From assembly GCA_945877965.1 (NCBI GenBank), contig CAMCTH010000031.1, positions 1-15,437 on the forward strand: a DNA stretch of 15,437 nt. Reading direction: 5' to 3'. Under the pieces are notes generated by a model, which was given only the letters and a program-made list of their open reading frames with translations, ran no database searches and was not told the origin of the DNA. Positions 6,915-13,594 of this stretch are shown here, piece by piece. Each line of letters starts with the position of its first letter. The stretch's first letter is position 1. The translations under genes and the position numbers were made by a program. This DNA comes from Planctomicrobium piriforme (GTDB lineage Bacteria > Planctomycetota > Planctomycetia > Pirellulales > PNKZ01).

Positions 6915-6976
6915 AGCGCGGAACTCGGAGCGCGGAGCGAACAGACTTTTCAGTTCCGCGCTCCGAGTTCCGCGCT
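6915..6976. repeat. Long perfect inverted repeat upstream of ribD
   Basis: The 22-bp arms at 6915-6936 and 6955-6976 (left arm begins AGCGCGGAACTCGGAGCG) are perfect reverse complements, separated by 18 bases. Each arm contains GAGCGCGGA-like direct subrepeats. The element fills nearly all of the 76-bp gap between the stop of the SEC-C gene (6981) and the ribD ATG (6904). It has no terminal T tract, so it is not a standard terminator. It resembles a dispersed palindromic element or a messenger-stabilising hairpin. Confidence 0.75.
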
Positions 6977-6980
6977 TCTG

Positions 6981-9149
6981 TTAATCCATCCCCGGGACCC
7001 AGAGGGCTGATTTGCCGCCGGCGGCCGGCGCGGCGGTTTCGCTGCCCGGCGTCCAGAGTGTCCCTGGTTCTTCGGCCGGAGCCGACATGCCGCCGCCGAC
7101 CGGAATGCCGTTGACGGTCGCACCGCCTCCTCCTCCGCCGCCGCCCGGCATGCGCGGACGACCGTCGGCGCCGATGATCCCGGCTTCGTACAGCAGTTGC
7201 ATCAGCGCCTGGCTCACGCCCGGCTCGCGCAAGTGTTGCGATTGAATGTGATCGATCAGGCGACCGAACTCGGCCGGCTCGCCGCGGCGGAGTCGGAGTT
7301 GTAGCTCTTCGAGGTCCCATTGGGCCGTCGATTGCTTCTGCTCCTCGGCCGCTTTCTTGGCGAGGTCCAAGTACTTGATCGCTTCGTCGCTCAGCCCTTC
7401 GAGATCGGCCAAGTGACCGTAGACGGCCGCCAGGTCGATGCGTCCCTTGAGGCTCGGGCGGTTGATGATTTCGGTCGCCAGCCGCCGCACGCCGCTGCGA
7501 GCGACGACTTGCAACGCCCGCTGAAAGTTGCGGACCAAATCTTCGTCGCCGAGCTTTTCGACTGCGATGCGATGGACGCGCGTGTACGGCACGCCGATCG
7601 GATCGTCGGGCTTGGCGTCGACCGGTCCGGCAGCCGGCAGGTTCAGCTTCGCGCGAAGTTCGTCGAAGACCGGCTCGGTCGACGGCTGGGCGAACGATTG
7701 TTCCACGAGCGATAGCGCGCCGGCGAGACGAATCTTGAGAGCCGGATCTTGCGCGGCTTCTTGCGGCGTTTTGCCGTCGAGCAGTTTGAGCGGCGTCGAG
7801 GTCCAGCCGTTCAAGATCGCGTCGCGGCGTTGTTCTTCAATCAGGCCGCGGACGTGCGTCTGCGAGACATCCTCGGGCAACCGCCAGCTCCAACTCAGCG
7901 CGGCCTCGGCCAACGGAATTTCGTCGATCTTTTCCGGCTCGCCCGTGAGCTTCGCCAAGTCGCCGACGACGGCGGTTAGCGCTTCTTGCAGCCGCGGCAG
8001 TTCGTTGCGACGGACGGTCGCTTCGATGCGCGGAGCGCGATCGGTTTGCCGACCGAACAGCAGCAGACGACCGAGAATATGCGGAATCTCTTGTCGTGTG
8101 ATGTTCGCGCCGGTCGCCGGGATCGGGCGGTCGAGCAGAAAGTAACCGGCTCGCGGCGGCGGTTGATCGCCGAAGTCGAGGCCCATCGTCTGCCAGGCGA
8201 ACGCGGCGGCTCGCTTGTGTTCGGCCAGGATCTCGCTGAGCTTGTCGAAGTCGGTGACCTCGAACGTCGCCTTGAGTTCGTCGATCACGTCGGCCTGCGC
8301 GGCCGGGTCGATCAACTGCGCCAGAGCCTCGGCCTCGACGGCGTCGTCGTACGGCACGTCGAGCGACGCGAACTTCCGCAGCGCGGCGACGGTGCCGGGC
8401 AGATCGGCGAGCCACGAACGCAACACGGCCAAGTCGTGCCAGAGGGTCGGATCGTTCGGCGCTTGTGTCGAGAGTTTCTTCAAGACGTCGGCCGCTTTCC
8501 ACCAGCGACCTCGGCGAGCATCGTCGATCGCCTTGTCGAACTCGACCTTCCAGGCGGCGCCGGCCGGCGCGGGATCGAGCGATTGCTCGTTCTTCAGGGC
8601 CAGCGGAATCGTCGGCGCGCCGAAGAAGCGAGCCAGCAGTTGCAGCGTCCCTTCGTCTTGCGGGTACAAAATGTACGCTAGCATGAAATGCCCGCGGGCG
8701 GCGAGGACTTGGCCGTCCATCAGCAGCATCTCGCCCAGTCGGGCGATCGACATGACGACGCGCCCCGAGACGACGTCGGTATCGAAATCGAGCGCGCGTT
8801 GCAGCGGTTCAATGCCTGCGATCGCGCCGCGCTGCGCGGCATAGACGACCGCCAGTTCGGCGAGCGCCACCGGGTTCGTCGGGTCTTTGGCCAAATAACC
8901 TTCGAGCGTCGCGGCCGCCTTCGCCTCGCTGCCGAGCGCCGATTCGAGTAGAGCCCGGGTCGTGATGAGACAGGCCTTATCGGGATGCTTCTTTTCGAGC
9001 GACTCGATGTAGTCGAGGCACGCTTGGCGTTGGCCCGCTTCGAGCATCGACTGAATTTCGTTCAGCTCGTTGATGAGGTCGGGGCAGCAGAATTTGACTT
9101 TTTTGCCGGTGCCGCACGGGCATGGCGAGTACGGGTCGATCGAGGGCAT
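6981..9149 (-). CDS. SEC-C-motif protein with TPR-like helical repeats
   Basis: The 722-residue protein opens with a complete SEC-C zinc-binding motif, YSPCPCGTGKKVKFCCPD (7-24; Cys10, Cys12, Cys21, Cys22), like that at the C-terminus of SecA, where it binds zinc and SecB or ribosomes. The rest is largely helical. TPR-like pairs run from about 28 to 280 (e.g. PTNPVALAELAVVYAAQRG, PNDPTLWHDLAVLRSWLAD). A middle region follows without a recognised domain, then another helical-repeat stretch near 575-640. The C-terminus is low-complexity: an eight-Gly run followed by Pro/Ala/Gly-rich sequence ending in ALWVPGMD. No signal peptide or membrane segment is seen, so it is probably a cytoplasmic scaffold; its partner is unknown. 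The ATG is chosen because it lies just before the SEC-C motif; no clear Shine-Dalgarno sequence is present. It starts 40 bp after the transaldolase stop. Confidence 0.85.
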   Translation of the reverse strand: MPSIDPYSPCPCGTGKKVKFCCPDLINELNEIQSMLEAGQRQACLDYIESLEKKHPDKACLITTRALLESALGSEAKAAATLEGYLAKDPTNPVALAELAVVYAAQRGAIAGIEPLQRALDFDTDVVSGRVVMSIARLGEMLLMDGQVLAARGHFMLAYILYPQDEGTLQLLARFFGAPTIPLALKNEQSLDPAPAGAAWKVEFDKAIDDARRGRWWKAADVLKKLSTQAPNDPTLWHDLAVLRSWLADLPGTVAALRKFASLDVPYDDAVEAEALAQLIDPAAQADVIDELKATFEVTDFDKLSEILAEHKRAAAFAWQTMGLDFGDQPPPRAGYFLLDRPIPATGANITRQEIPHILGRLLLFGRQTDRAPRIEATVRRNELPRLQEALTAVVGDLAKLTGEPEKIDEIPLAEAALSWSWRLPEDVSQTHVRGLIEEQRRDAILNGWTSTPLKLLDGKTPQEAAQDPALKIRLAGALSLVEQSFAQPSTEPVFDELRAKLNLPAAGPVDAKPDDPIGVPYTRVHRIAVEKLGDEDLVRNFQRALQVVARSGVRRLATEIINRPSLKGRIDLAAVYGHLADLEGLSDEAIKYLDLAKKAAEEQKQSTAQWDLEELQLRLRRGEPAEFGRLIDHIQSQHLREPGVSQALMQLLYEAGIIGADGRPRMPGGGGGGGGATVNGIPVGGGMSAPAEEPGTLWTPGSETAAPAAGGKSALWVPGMD

Positions 9150-9189
9150 GGCGATATCGCGGGGTTGGTGTATGCGGGTGTGAATTCGG

Positions 9190-10245
9190 TTAGACGGCGA
9201 GCGTCTGGCGTTTTTCGGCGATCAACTTGAGCAGCGACTTGAACGGGTCGGCGAACTTCGCGAGCCCTTCGCTCATCAGCGTCTCTTCGAGCTTCTGCAT
9301 GTCGACTTCCTTGTCGATCTCGGCCAGCACCGCGGCCGGCGGCATTTCGTTCACGTGGCTCGTGAAGGTACGGCCGCTCTTTTCGACGGCGTCGTTCGTC
9401 CCCGGCGGGTTAGTTTCGATGTCGCTTCCGGCGAACGCTTCGACGTACTTCCACGCGGCGTCTTCGGGCTTCTTGGTGCCGGTGCTGGCGAAGATCATTT
9501 CTTGCGCGAGCGGCGTCGGCGTCTTCTTCCAGAAGTCGCGATTCTCGGCCCAGATCCGCTTGGCGTTGACGATCCCGACTTGGCCTTGTGCGGCGGCGCT
9601 GAGTTGCGGGACGGCTTTCTCGGTGTACACGTCGAGCCGCGAGACGAAGATGCTGTAGACGCTCTTGAACTCGGCGAGGCCGGCCTTGCGACGTTGGGCG
9701 CCACGCCAGACGGCATCGCGAGCGATCCGATATTGGCGGGTCGAGAAGATCAGCGTGACGTTCAGGGCGATCCCGTGGGCGGCGAGTTCTTCCAAAGCGT
9801 CGAGTCCGGCCGGCGTGGCGGGGACCTTGATCATGCGGTTCTGATGACCGGCCGACCATTGCTTGCCGAGCGCGATGTACTTGGCGACCCTTTCGGCATG
9901 CGGCGGGCCGAGCGTAGTGTCTTCCAACAGCGGGTCGAGTTCGAAGCTGACGTAACCGTCGTTCCCCTTCGTCTCTTTCCAGACCGGCAGGAAGACTTCT
10001 TGCGCGCGGCGGACGAGGCGGTCGGTCATTTCCCAGGCGATGGCCTGATCGTCGCGACCTTCTTTGACGAGGCCGACGATCTCTTGATCGAAGCGACCGG
10101 TCTTGAGCAGGTCGGAGATGATGATCGGGTTGCTCGTCGCCCCGGTCGCGCCGAGGGCCCGGTTGCGAACGACCAAGTCGGGATCGATCGAATCGAGCCA
10201 GAGTTTCGTGCCGGCCGCGACCAAGGATTGCAGAGGAGATGCCAT
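9190..10245 (-). CDS. tal: Transaldolase
   Basis: Transaldolase moves a three-carbon dihydroxyacetone unit between sugar phosphates in the non-oxidative pentose phosphate pathway. The product has 351 residues from the ATG at 10245. The frame stays open upstream, but that extension is Arg-rich and not family-like, while MASPLQSLVAAGTKLWLDSI is a normal transaldolase N-terminus. Key elements are LWLDSI (15-20, catalytic Asp18), GATSNP (35-40), NRMIKVPATPAGLDALEEL (136-154) with Schiff-base Lys140, LNVTLIFS (161-168) and FVSRLD (200-205, phosphate-binding Ser/Arg). Length suits the longer bacterial tal class rather than the roughly 220-residue TalC/fructose-6-phosphate aldolase class. No strong Shine-Dalgarno sequence precedes it. 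It is the first gene of the minus-strand block and may be transcribed with the SEC-C gene 40 bp downstream. Confidence 0.95.
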   Translation of the reverse strand: MASPLQSLVAAGTKLWLDSIDPDLVVRNRALGATGATSNPIIISDLLKTGRFDQEIVGLVKEGRDDQAIAWEMTDRLVRRAQEVFLPVWKETKGNDGYVSFELDPLLEDTTLGPPHAERVAKYIALGKQWSAGHQNRMIKVPATPAGLDALEELAAHGIALNVTLIFSTRQYRIARDAVWRGAQRRKAGLAEFKSVYSIFVSRLDVYTEKAVPQLSAAAQGQVGIVNAKRIWAENRDFWKKTPTPLAQEMIFASTGTKKPEDAAWKYVEAFAGSDIETNPPGTNDAVEKSGRTFTSHVNEMPPAAVLAEIDKEVDMQKLEETLMSEGLAKFADPFKSLLKLIAEKRQTLAV

Positions 10246-10611
10246 GAGAACGTACTCGCGCCGGGGACCGCTAAATTGACGACGAAAACGGACCCGCAGC
10301 TTAACAAACGTAGGGCCGACCCGCCACCGGCGAGCCGGCCGGCCGCGGCTAAAAAGTTCTGTTGTTCGGTGAAATGCAATCGTTAAGGTCGATTCAGTGC
10401 GGCGTCGGCCCACGATTCGACAGCGATGAAGAGGAACTCCGAAAAATGAAGACTTACGACAAGCGAAGTTGCGCAACGTGCGCGGCAAGGAGGCGGCTCA
10501 CCGCGCACTACGCAGGTTCCCCAATAAGGGTGCGCGGCGAACGGGTGCGAAGTCGCGCACGGACGGAGAGTCGGCGGGGCGTAAGTCTGTTCCATCGCGG
10601 GCAAGCCGGCT

Positions 10612-10641
10612 TTGTTCGATTCGTGCGAGTTGGGGTATCAT
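10612..10641 (+). promoter_or_regulatory. Candidate promoter of the purine permease gene
   Basis: TTGTTC (10612-10617) and TATCAT (10636-10641; 5/6 match to TATAAT) are separated by 18 bases. Transcription would start near 10648, about 40 bases before the GTG start at 10688. That would leave the in-frame ATG at 10640 outside the message. Confidence 0.4.
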
Positions 10642-10677
10642 GCGGCCGCTCGGCGGCGGTTTCTTTTTCGAGCGAAC

Positions 10678-10681
10678 GGAG
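10678..10681 (+). promoter_or_regulatory. Shine-Dalgarno site that sets the permease GTG start
   Basis: GGAG lies six bases before the GTG at 10688. It supports this codon over the in-frame ATG at 10640 and the long upstream extension of the frame. Confidence 0.6.
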
Positions 10682-10687
10682 TTTCTC

Positions 10688-12091
10688 GTGATCGAATCTC
10701 TCTCACGCTATTTTCAGTTGCGCGAGCATGGCTCGTCGGTGCGGAATGAACTGCTCGGTGGGGCGACGACGTTTGCCGCCACGGCGTACATCATCGTCGT
10801 GAACCCGGCGATCTTGCACTTCGCCGGCATTCCGGTCGGGCCGAGCACCGTGGCGACGATCCTGACGTGCGTCTGCGGGACGCTGCTGATGGGGCTTTAT
10901 GCGAATCGGCCGATCGCCGTCGCGCCGTACATGGGAGAGAACGCGTTCCTCGCGTTTGGGCTGGCCGCACTGGGGATCAGTTGGCAGCTGCGGCTCGGTG
11001 CGGTCTTTGTGAGCGGCGCGATCTTTTTGGTGATCACGCTTTTAGGGATTCGCGGTTGGTTGGCCGATTCGCTCTCGCCGAGTATGAAGCACAGCTTCGC
11101 GGCAGGGATCGGGCTGTTCTTGGCGTTCATCGGGTTGTATCAGACCGGGATCGTGACGAGTTTCGTCGAAGGGATGCCGGTTGCCGCGGCGATTTCGCCG
11201 GAGGCAGCTGATGGGTTAGACAAGCCACAGGTGATTGCCAAGCCGGCCGTGCCGCTCAAGATCGGCAACCTGCGCGATCCGAAAGTGCTGCTGGCGCTGT
11301 TCGGCTTGGTGATGACCGCGACGCTGATGGCGCGACGCGTGCCGGGGGCGATCTTGCTGGGGATCGTCGTCACGGCGGCGGCCGGCTATGCGATCGGCGT
11401 CGGGACGCAACCGACCGGGATCGTGGCGCTGCCGTTCGTCGGGGAGTATTCGCTCGCGCCGATCGCCGGGCAACTCGACATTGCCGGGACGCTGACGCCG
11501 CACTTCTTGCCGATCTTGCTGACGCTGTTTGTGATGAGCTTCTTGGACACGCTTGGAACGCTCGTCGGCATCGGGGCCGCCGGGAACTTGCTCGACAAAG
11601 ACGGCAACTTTCCGGACATTCGCAAGCCGATGCTCGTCGATGCCGCGACCTGCATGATCGGCGCGACGCTCGGGACCTCGACGAGCGGAGCGTACATCGA
11701 GTCGGCGGCCGGCGTGCGCGAGGGGGCGCGGACCGGGCTGGCCGCGGTCGTCACGGCGCTCTTGTTCGCAGCGACGTTGTTCTTCATTCCGCTCGTGCAG
11801 CCGCTGCAATCGTTGGGCTATGCTTACGGCCCGGCGCTGGTGATCGTCGGCTGCATGATGATGAGCGGCGTCCGGAAAATCGATTTCGACGAACCGACCG
11901 AGGCGATCCCGGCCTTCATGACGTTGGCGCTCGTCGTCTTCACGTACAACGTGGCGAACGGGCTGACGGCGGGGCTGATTTTGCATCCGCTGCTGAAACT
12001 ACTGACCGGGCGATTCCGGGAGTTGAACCTGGGAATCGTAGTGTTGGCCGCGATTTGCGTCGCTTATTATGTCGTCGGCTTGCCGCATTGA
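10688..12091 (+). CDS. NCS2-family (AzgA-like) purine nucleobase permease
   Basis: This 467-residue membrane protein takes up purine bases (adenine, guanine or hypoxanthine) by proton symport, judging from its family. The AzgA-like signature opens the protein: GSSVRNELLGGATTFAATAY (15-34), then VNPAIL (38-43). APYMGENAF (79-87) corresponds to the TM3 substrate-site segment, FVMSFLDTLGTLVG (281-294) to TM8, and TSTSGAYIESAAGVREGARTGL (330-351) to TM10 with its conserved Glu and GxRTGL. About 12-14 membrane spans fit the family. The GTG start is preferred because GGAG precedes it and the frame upstream encodes Arg-rich, non-family sequence. It is followed after 35 bp by the PHP gene and probably shares its transcript. 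Exact purine preference cannot be read from the sequence. Confidence 0.93.
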   Translation: MIESLSRYFQLREHGSSVRNELLGGATTFAATAYIIVVNPAILHFAGIPVGPSTVATILTCVCGTLLMGLYANRPIAVAPYMGENAFLAFGLAALGISWQLRLGAVFVSGAIFLVITLLGIRGWLADSLSPSMKHSFAAGIGLFLAFIGLYQTGIVTSFVEGMPVAAAISPEAADGLDKPQVIAKPAVPLKIGNLRDPKVLLALFGLVMTATLMARRVPGAILLGIVVTAAAGYAIGVGTQPTGIVALPFVGEYSLAPIAGQLDIAGTLTPHFLPILLTLFVMSFLDTLGTLVGIGAAGNLLDKDGNFPDIRKPMLVDAATCMIGATLGTSTSGAYIESAAGVREGARTGLAAVVTALLFAATLFFIPLVQPLQSLGYAYGPALVIVGCMMMSGVRKIDFDEPTEAIPAFMTLALVVFTYNVANGLTAGLILHPLLKLLTGRFRELNLGIVVLAAICVAYYVVGLPH

Positions 12092-12112
12092 TGCCCGCCT
12101 CCATCGCCCCGC

Positions 12113-12116
12113 CGGA
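12113..12116 (+). promoter_or_regulatory. Shine-Dalgarno site of the PHP gene
   Basis: GGAG lies ten bases before the ATG at 12127, slightly long spacing. It favours this start over an in-frame ATG at 12091 that overlaps the permease stop as TGATG. Confidence 0.45.
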
Positions 12117-12126
12117 GATTTTGTTT

Positions 12127-13479
12127 ATGCAATACGCACTTCGCCTCGTCCTTCTCGCTGTTACGTTCACCACGTTTGCGTCGCTCGATTCATTCGTTGC
12201 GGCCGATGACGTCATTCCCGCCGATGCCGCGCCGCGGTGGTGGAAAGGGAACCTGCACACGCACACGTTTTGGAGCGACGGCGACGATTTTCCCGAGATG
12301 GTCGCCGAGTGGTATCGTACCCGCGGTTACCACTTTTTGGCGCTGACCGATCACAACGTGTTGGCTCAGGGGATGAACTGGAAGCCGGAGGTCGACATCG
12401 TCAAGCGTGGCGGCGACACGGTCATTCCGAAGTATCTCGCACGCTTCGGCCCGTCGTGGGTTGAAAGTCGCGGCGAAGGGACGGCCAAGGAGTATCGCCT
12501 AAAGCCGTTCGATGAGTTTCGTGCGTTGGTTGAAGAACGCGGCAAGTTTCTGATGATTCCGGCGGAAGAGATCAGCGACAAGGCCGAAGGGGGACCGCTG
12601 CACATCAACGCGACGAACATCACGCAATCGCTCGCACCGGTCGGCGGGGCGACGATGGTCGAGGCGATCAACAACAATCTTCGCAACGTGCACGACCAGG
12701 CCGAGAAGGCGGGGCGCGAAATTCTGGCGCACTTGAACCATCCCAACTTTCATTACGCCGTGACGGCGCACGACATTGCGCACGCCGTCATCGAGCGGCA
12801 CTTCGAAGTTTACAACGGTCACCCGGGCGTGAATCACCAGGGGGATCATTTTCACCCGAGCACCGAGCGGCTGTGGGACATTGCCAACACGATCCGTTTG
12901 GTCGATCTGAACGCCCCGCCGCTGTTCGGTATCGCGACGGACGACAGCCATTCGTATCACGGTCATCCGAAGCCGAGCCAGAAGACGCCTTCGAGTCCGG
13001 GCCGCGGCTGGACGATGGTCCGCGCGACGCATTTGACGCCGGAGTATATCGTCAAAGCAGTGAAGGCCGGCGACTGCTATGCATCGAGCGGCGTCGCGTT
13101 GGTCGATGTGCGCTTCGACCCGTCGACGAAAACGCTGGAACTCGAAATCGCGCCCGACGGGGACGCGACGTTCAAGACGGAGTTCATCGGTTCGCTGCAG
13201 GGCGTGAGCACGGTGGGTGAAGAGCAGAACCCGCCGGAGAAGAAGGGGCGCTACTCGCAGAAGTATTCAGACAAGATCGGCGAAGTCCTAAAAACCGCCG
13301 AGGGCTTGAAGGCGAGCTACACGTTGAAGGGAAACGAGTTGTATGTGCGGGCCGTCGTCACGTCGTCGAAACCGCCGGTAAACCCGGCGTTTGAAGAGCA
13401 GAAGCAACAGGCGTGGACGCAACCGGTCGGGTGGACGATTCGTGTCGCGAAGCCTGCCGCAGATGCGAACGTCAAATAG
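12127..13479 (+). CDS. Secreted PHP-domain metal-dependent hydrolase
   Basis: The product has 450 residues. A Sec signal peptide (MQYALRLVLLAVTFTTFASL, cleavage probably after the Ala at 25 or 26) precedes a PHP (polymerase and histidinol phosphatase) domain. The metal-ligand motifs appear in family order: NLHTHTFWSDGD (43-54), LTDHN (73-77), PAEE (145-148), HLNHPNF (202-208), HFEVYNGHPG (225-234) and TDDSHSYHG (271-279). Such domains bind two or three metal ions and hydrolyse phosphoesters. The C-terminal 130 residues resemble the beta-rich region often attached to this CehA/McbA-like type. The signal peptide puts the enzyme in the periplasm or outside the cell, so it is not a DNA polymerase part or histidinol phosphatase. 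An ATG at 12091, overlapping the permease stop, would add 12 residues ahead of the signal. The substrate is unknown. Confidence 0.85.
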   Translation: MQYALRLVLLAVTFTTFASLDSFVAADDVIPADAAPRWWKGNLHTHTFWSDGDDFPEMVAEWYRTRGYHFLALTDHNVLAQGMNWKPEVDIVKRGGDTVIPKYLARFGPSWVESRGEGTAKEYRLKPFDEFRALVEERGKFLMIPAEEISDKAEGGPLHINATNITQSLAPVGGATMVEAINNNLRNVHDQAEKAGREILAHLNHPNFHYAVTAHDIAHAVIERHFEVYNGHPGVNHQGDHFHPSTERLWDIANTIRLVDLNAPPLFGIATDDSHSYHGHPKPSQKTPSSPGRGWTMVRATHLTPEYIVKAVKAGDCYASSGVALVDVRFDPSTKTLELEIAPDGDATFKTEFIGSLQGVSTVGEEQNPPEKKGRYSQKYSDKIGEVLKTAEGLKASYTLKGNELYVRAVVTSSKPPVNPAFEEQKQQAWTQPVGWTIRVAKPAADANVK

Positions 13480-13489
13480 GAGAACGAGT

Positions 13490-13594
13490 GTTCAAGGCGA
13501 GCCGTCGGCGTAAGCCGGCGGTCTTTGCCGTTGGAGTCATGCACAGACCGCGGACTTGCGCCCGCGGCTCGCCAGGACAAAAGGCGTGTTGAAC
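13490..13594. repeat. Large imperfect inverted repeat between convergent genes
   Basis: The arms 13496-13524 and 13545-13573 pair with the outer nine bases (GGCGAGCCG/CGGCTCGCC) perfect and 15 of the next 20 matching; two of the five mismatches would be G-U in RNA. The loop is 20 bases. Farther out, GTTCAA (13490-13495) and TTGAAC (13589-13594) also match. Each arm has its own smaller palindrome (CGGCGTAAGCCG; GCGGACTTGCGCCCGC). It fills the gap between the PHP stop and the CysNC stop and could end transcription from both sides, though T tracts are absent. Confidence 0.7.

Larger units (their letters stand above)
10246..10687. other. Gene-free divergent spacer between tal and the purine permease
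   Basis: These 442 bases hold no convincing gene. They must carry the promoters of the leftward transaldolase gene and the rightward permease gene; only the latter has a recognisable candidate (10612-10641). A GC-rich stretch at 10324-10350 contains GGCGAGCCGG (10329-10338), which shares GGCGAGCCG with the inverted repeat at 13496-13573, and a short AGCCG/CGGCT pairing. I see no riboswitch fold that I can name. Confidence 0.6.

Noticed and set aside
6915..6976. FMN riboswitch before ribD
   Set aside because: The leader is one long simple hairpin; the multi-branched RFN fold and its conserved blocks are not seen and the space is too short.
6915..6976. CRISPR array
   Set aside because: One inverted pair with internal subrepeats, no regular repeat-spacer units and no cas genes.
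6041..7114. 357-codon plus-strand open frame across ribD and the spacer
   Set aside because: Antisense to unmistakable RibD motifs and also running through the inverted repeat; Arg-rich translation with no domain.
9355..10386. 343-codon plus-strand open frame opposite transaldolase
   Set aside because: Shadow of a well-conserved transaldolase; no motif and no ribosome-binding site.
10246..10488. N-terminal extension of transaldolase by 81 residues
   Set aside because: The extension is Arg-rich and not family-like, while the ATG at 10245 gives a normal transaldolase N-terminus.
10469..10687. N-terminal extension of the purine permease by 73 residues
   Set aside because: The sequence before the GTG at 10688 is basic and not family-like, GGAG precedes that GTG, and a promoter candidate lies inside the extension.
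10446..10691. Possible 81-residue small gene (MKTYDKRSCATC...) in the divergent spacer
   Set aside because: Arg/Ser-rich with no motif; the purine stretch before its ATG is poorly spaced, and the frame overlaps the permease promoter candidate and start.
12055..12126. Longer N-terminus for the PHP protein
   Set aside because: It would overlap the permease coding end and place extra residues before the signal peptide; the ATG at 12127 gives a normal signal sequence and follows GGAG.
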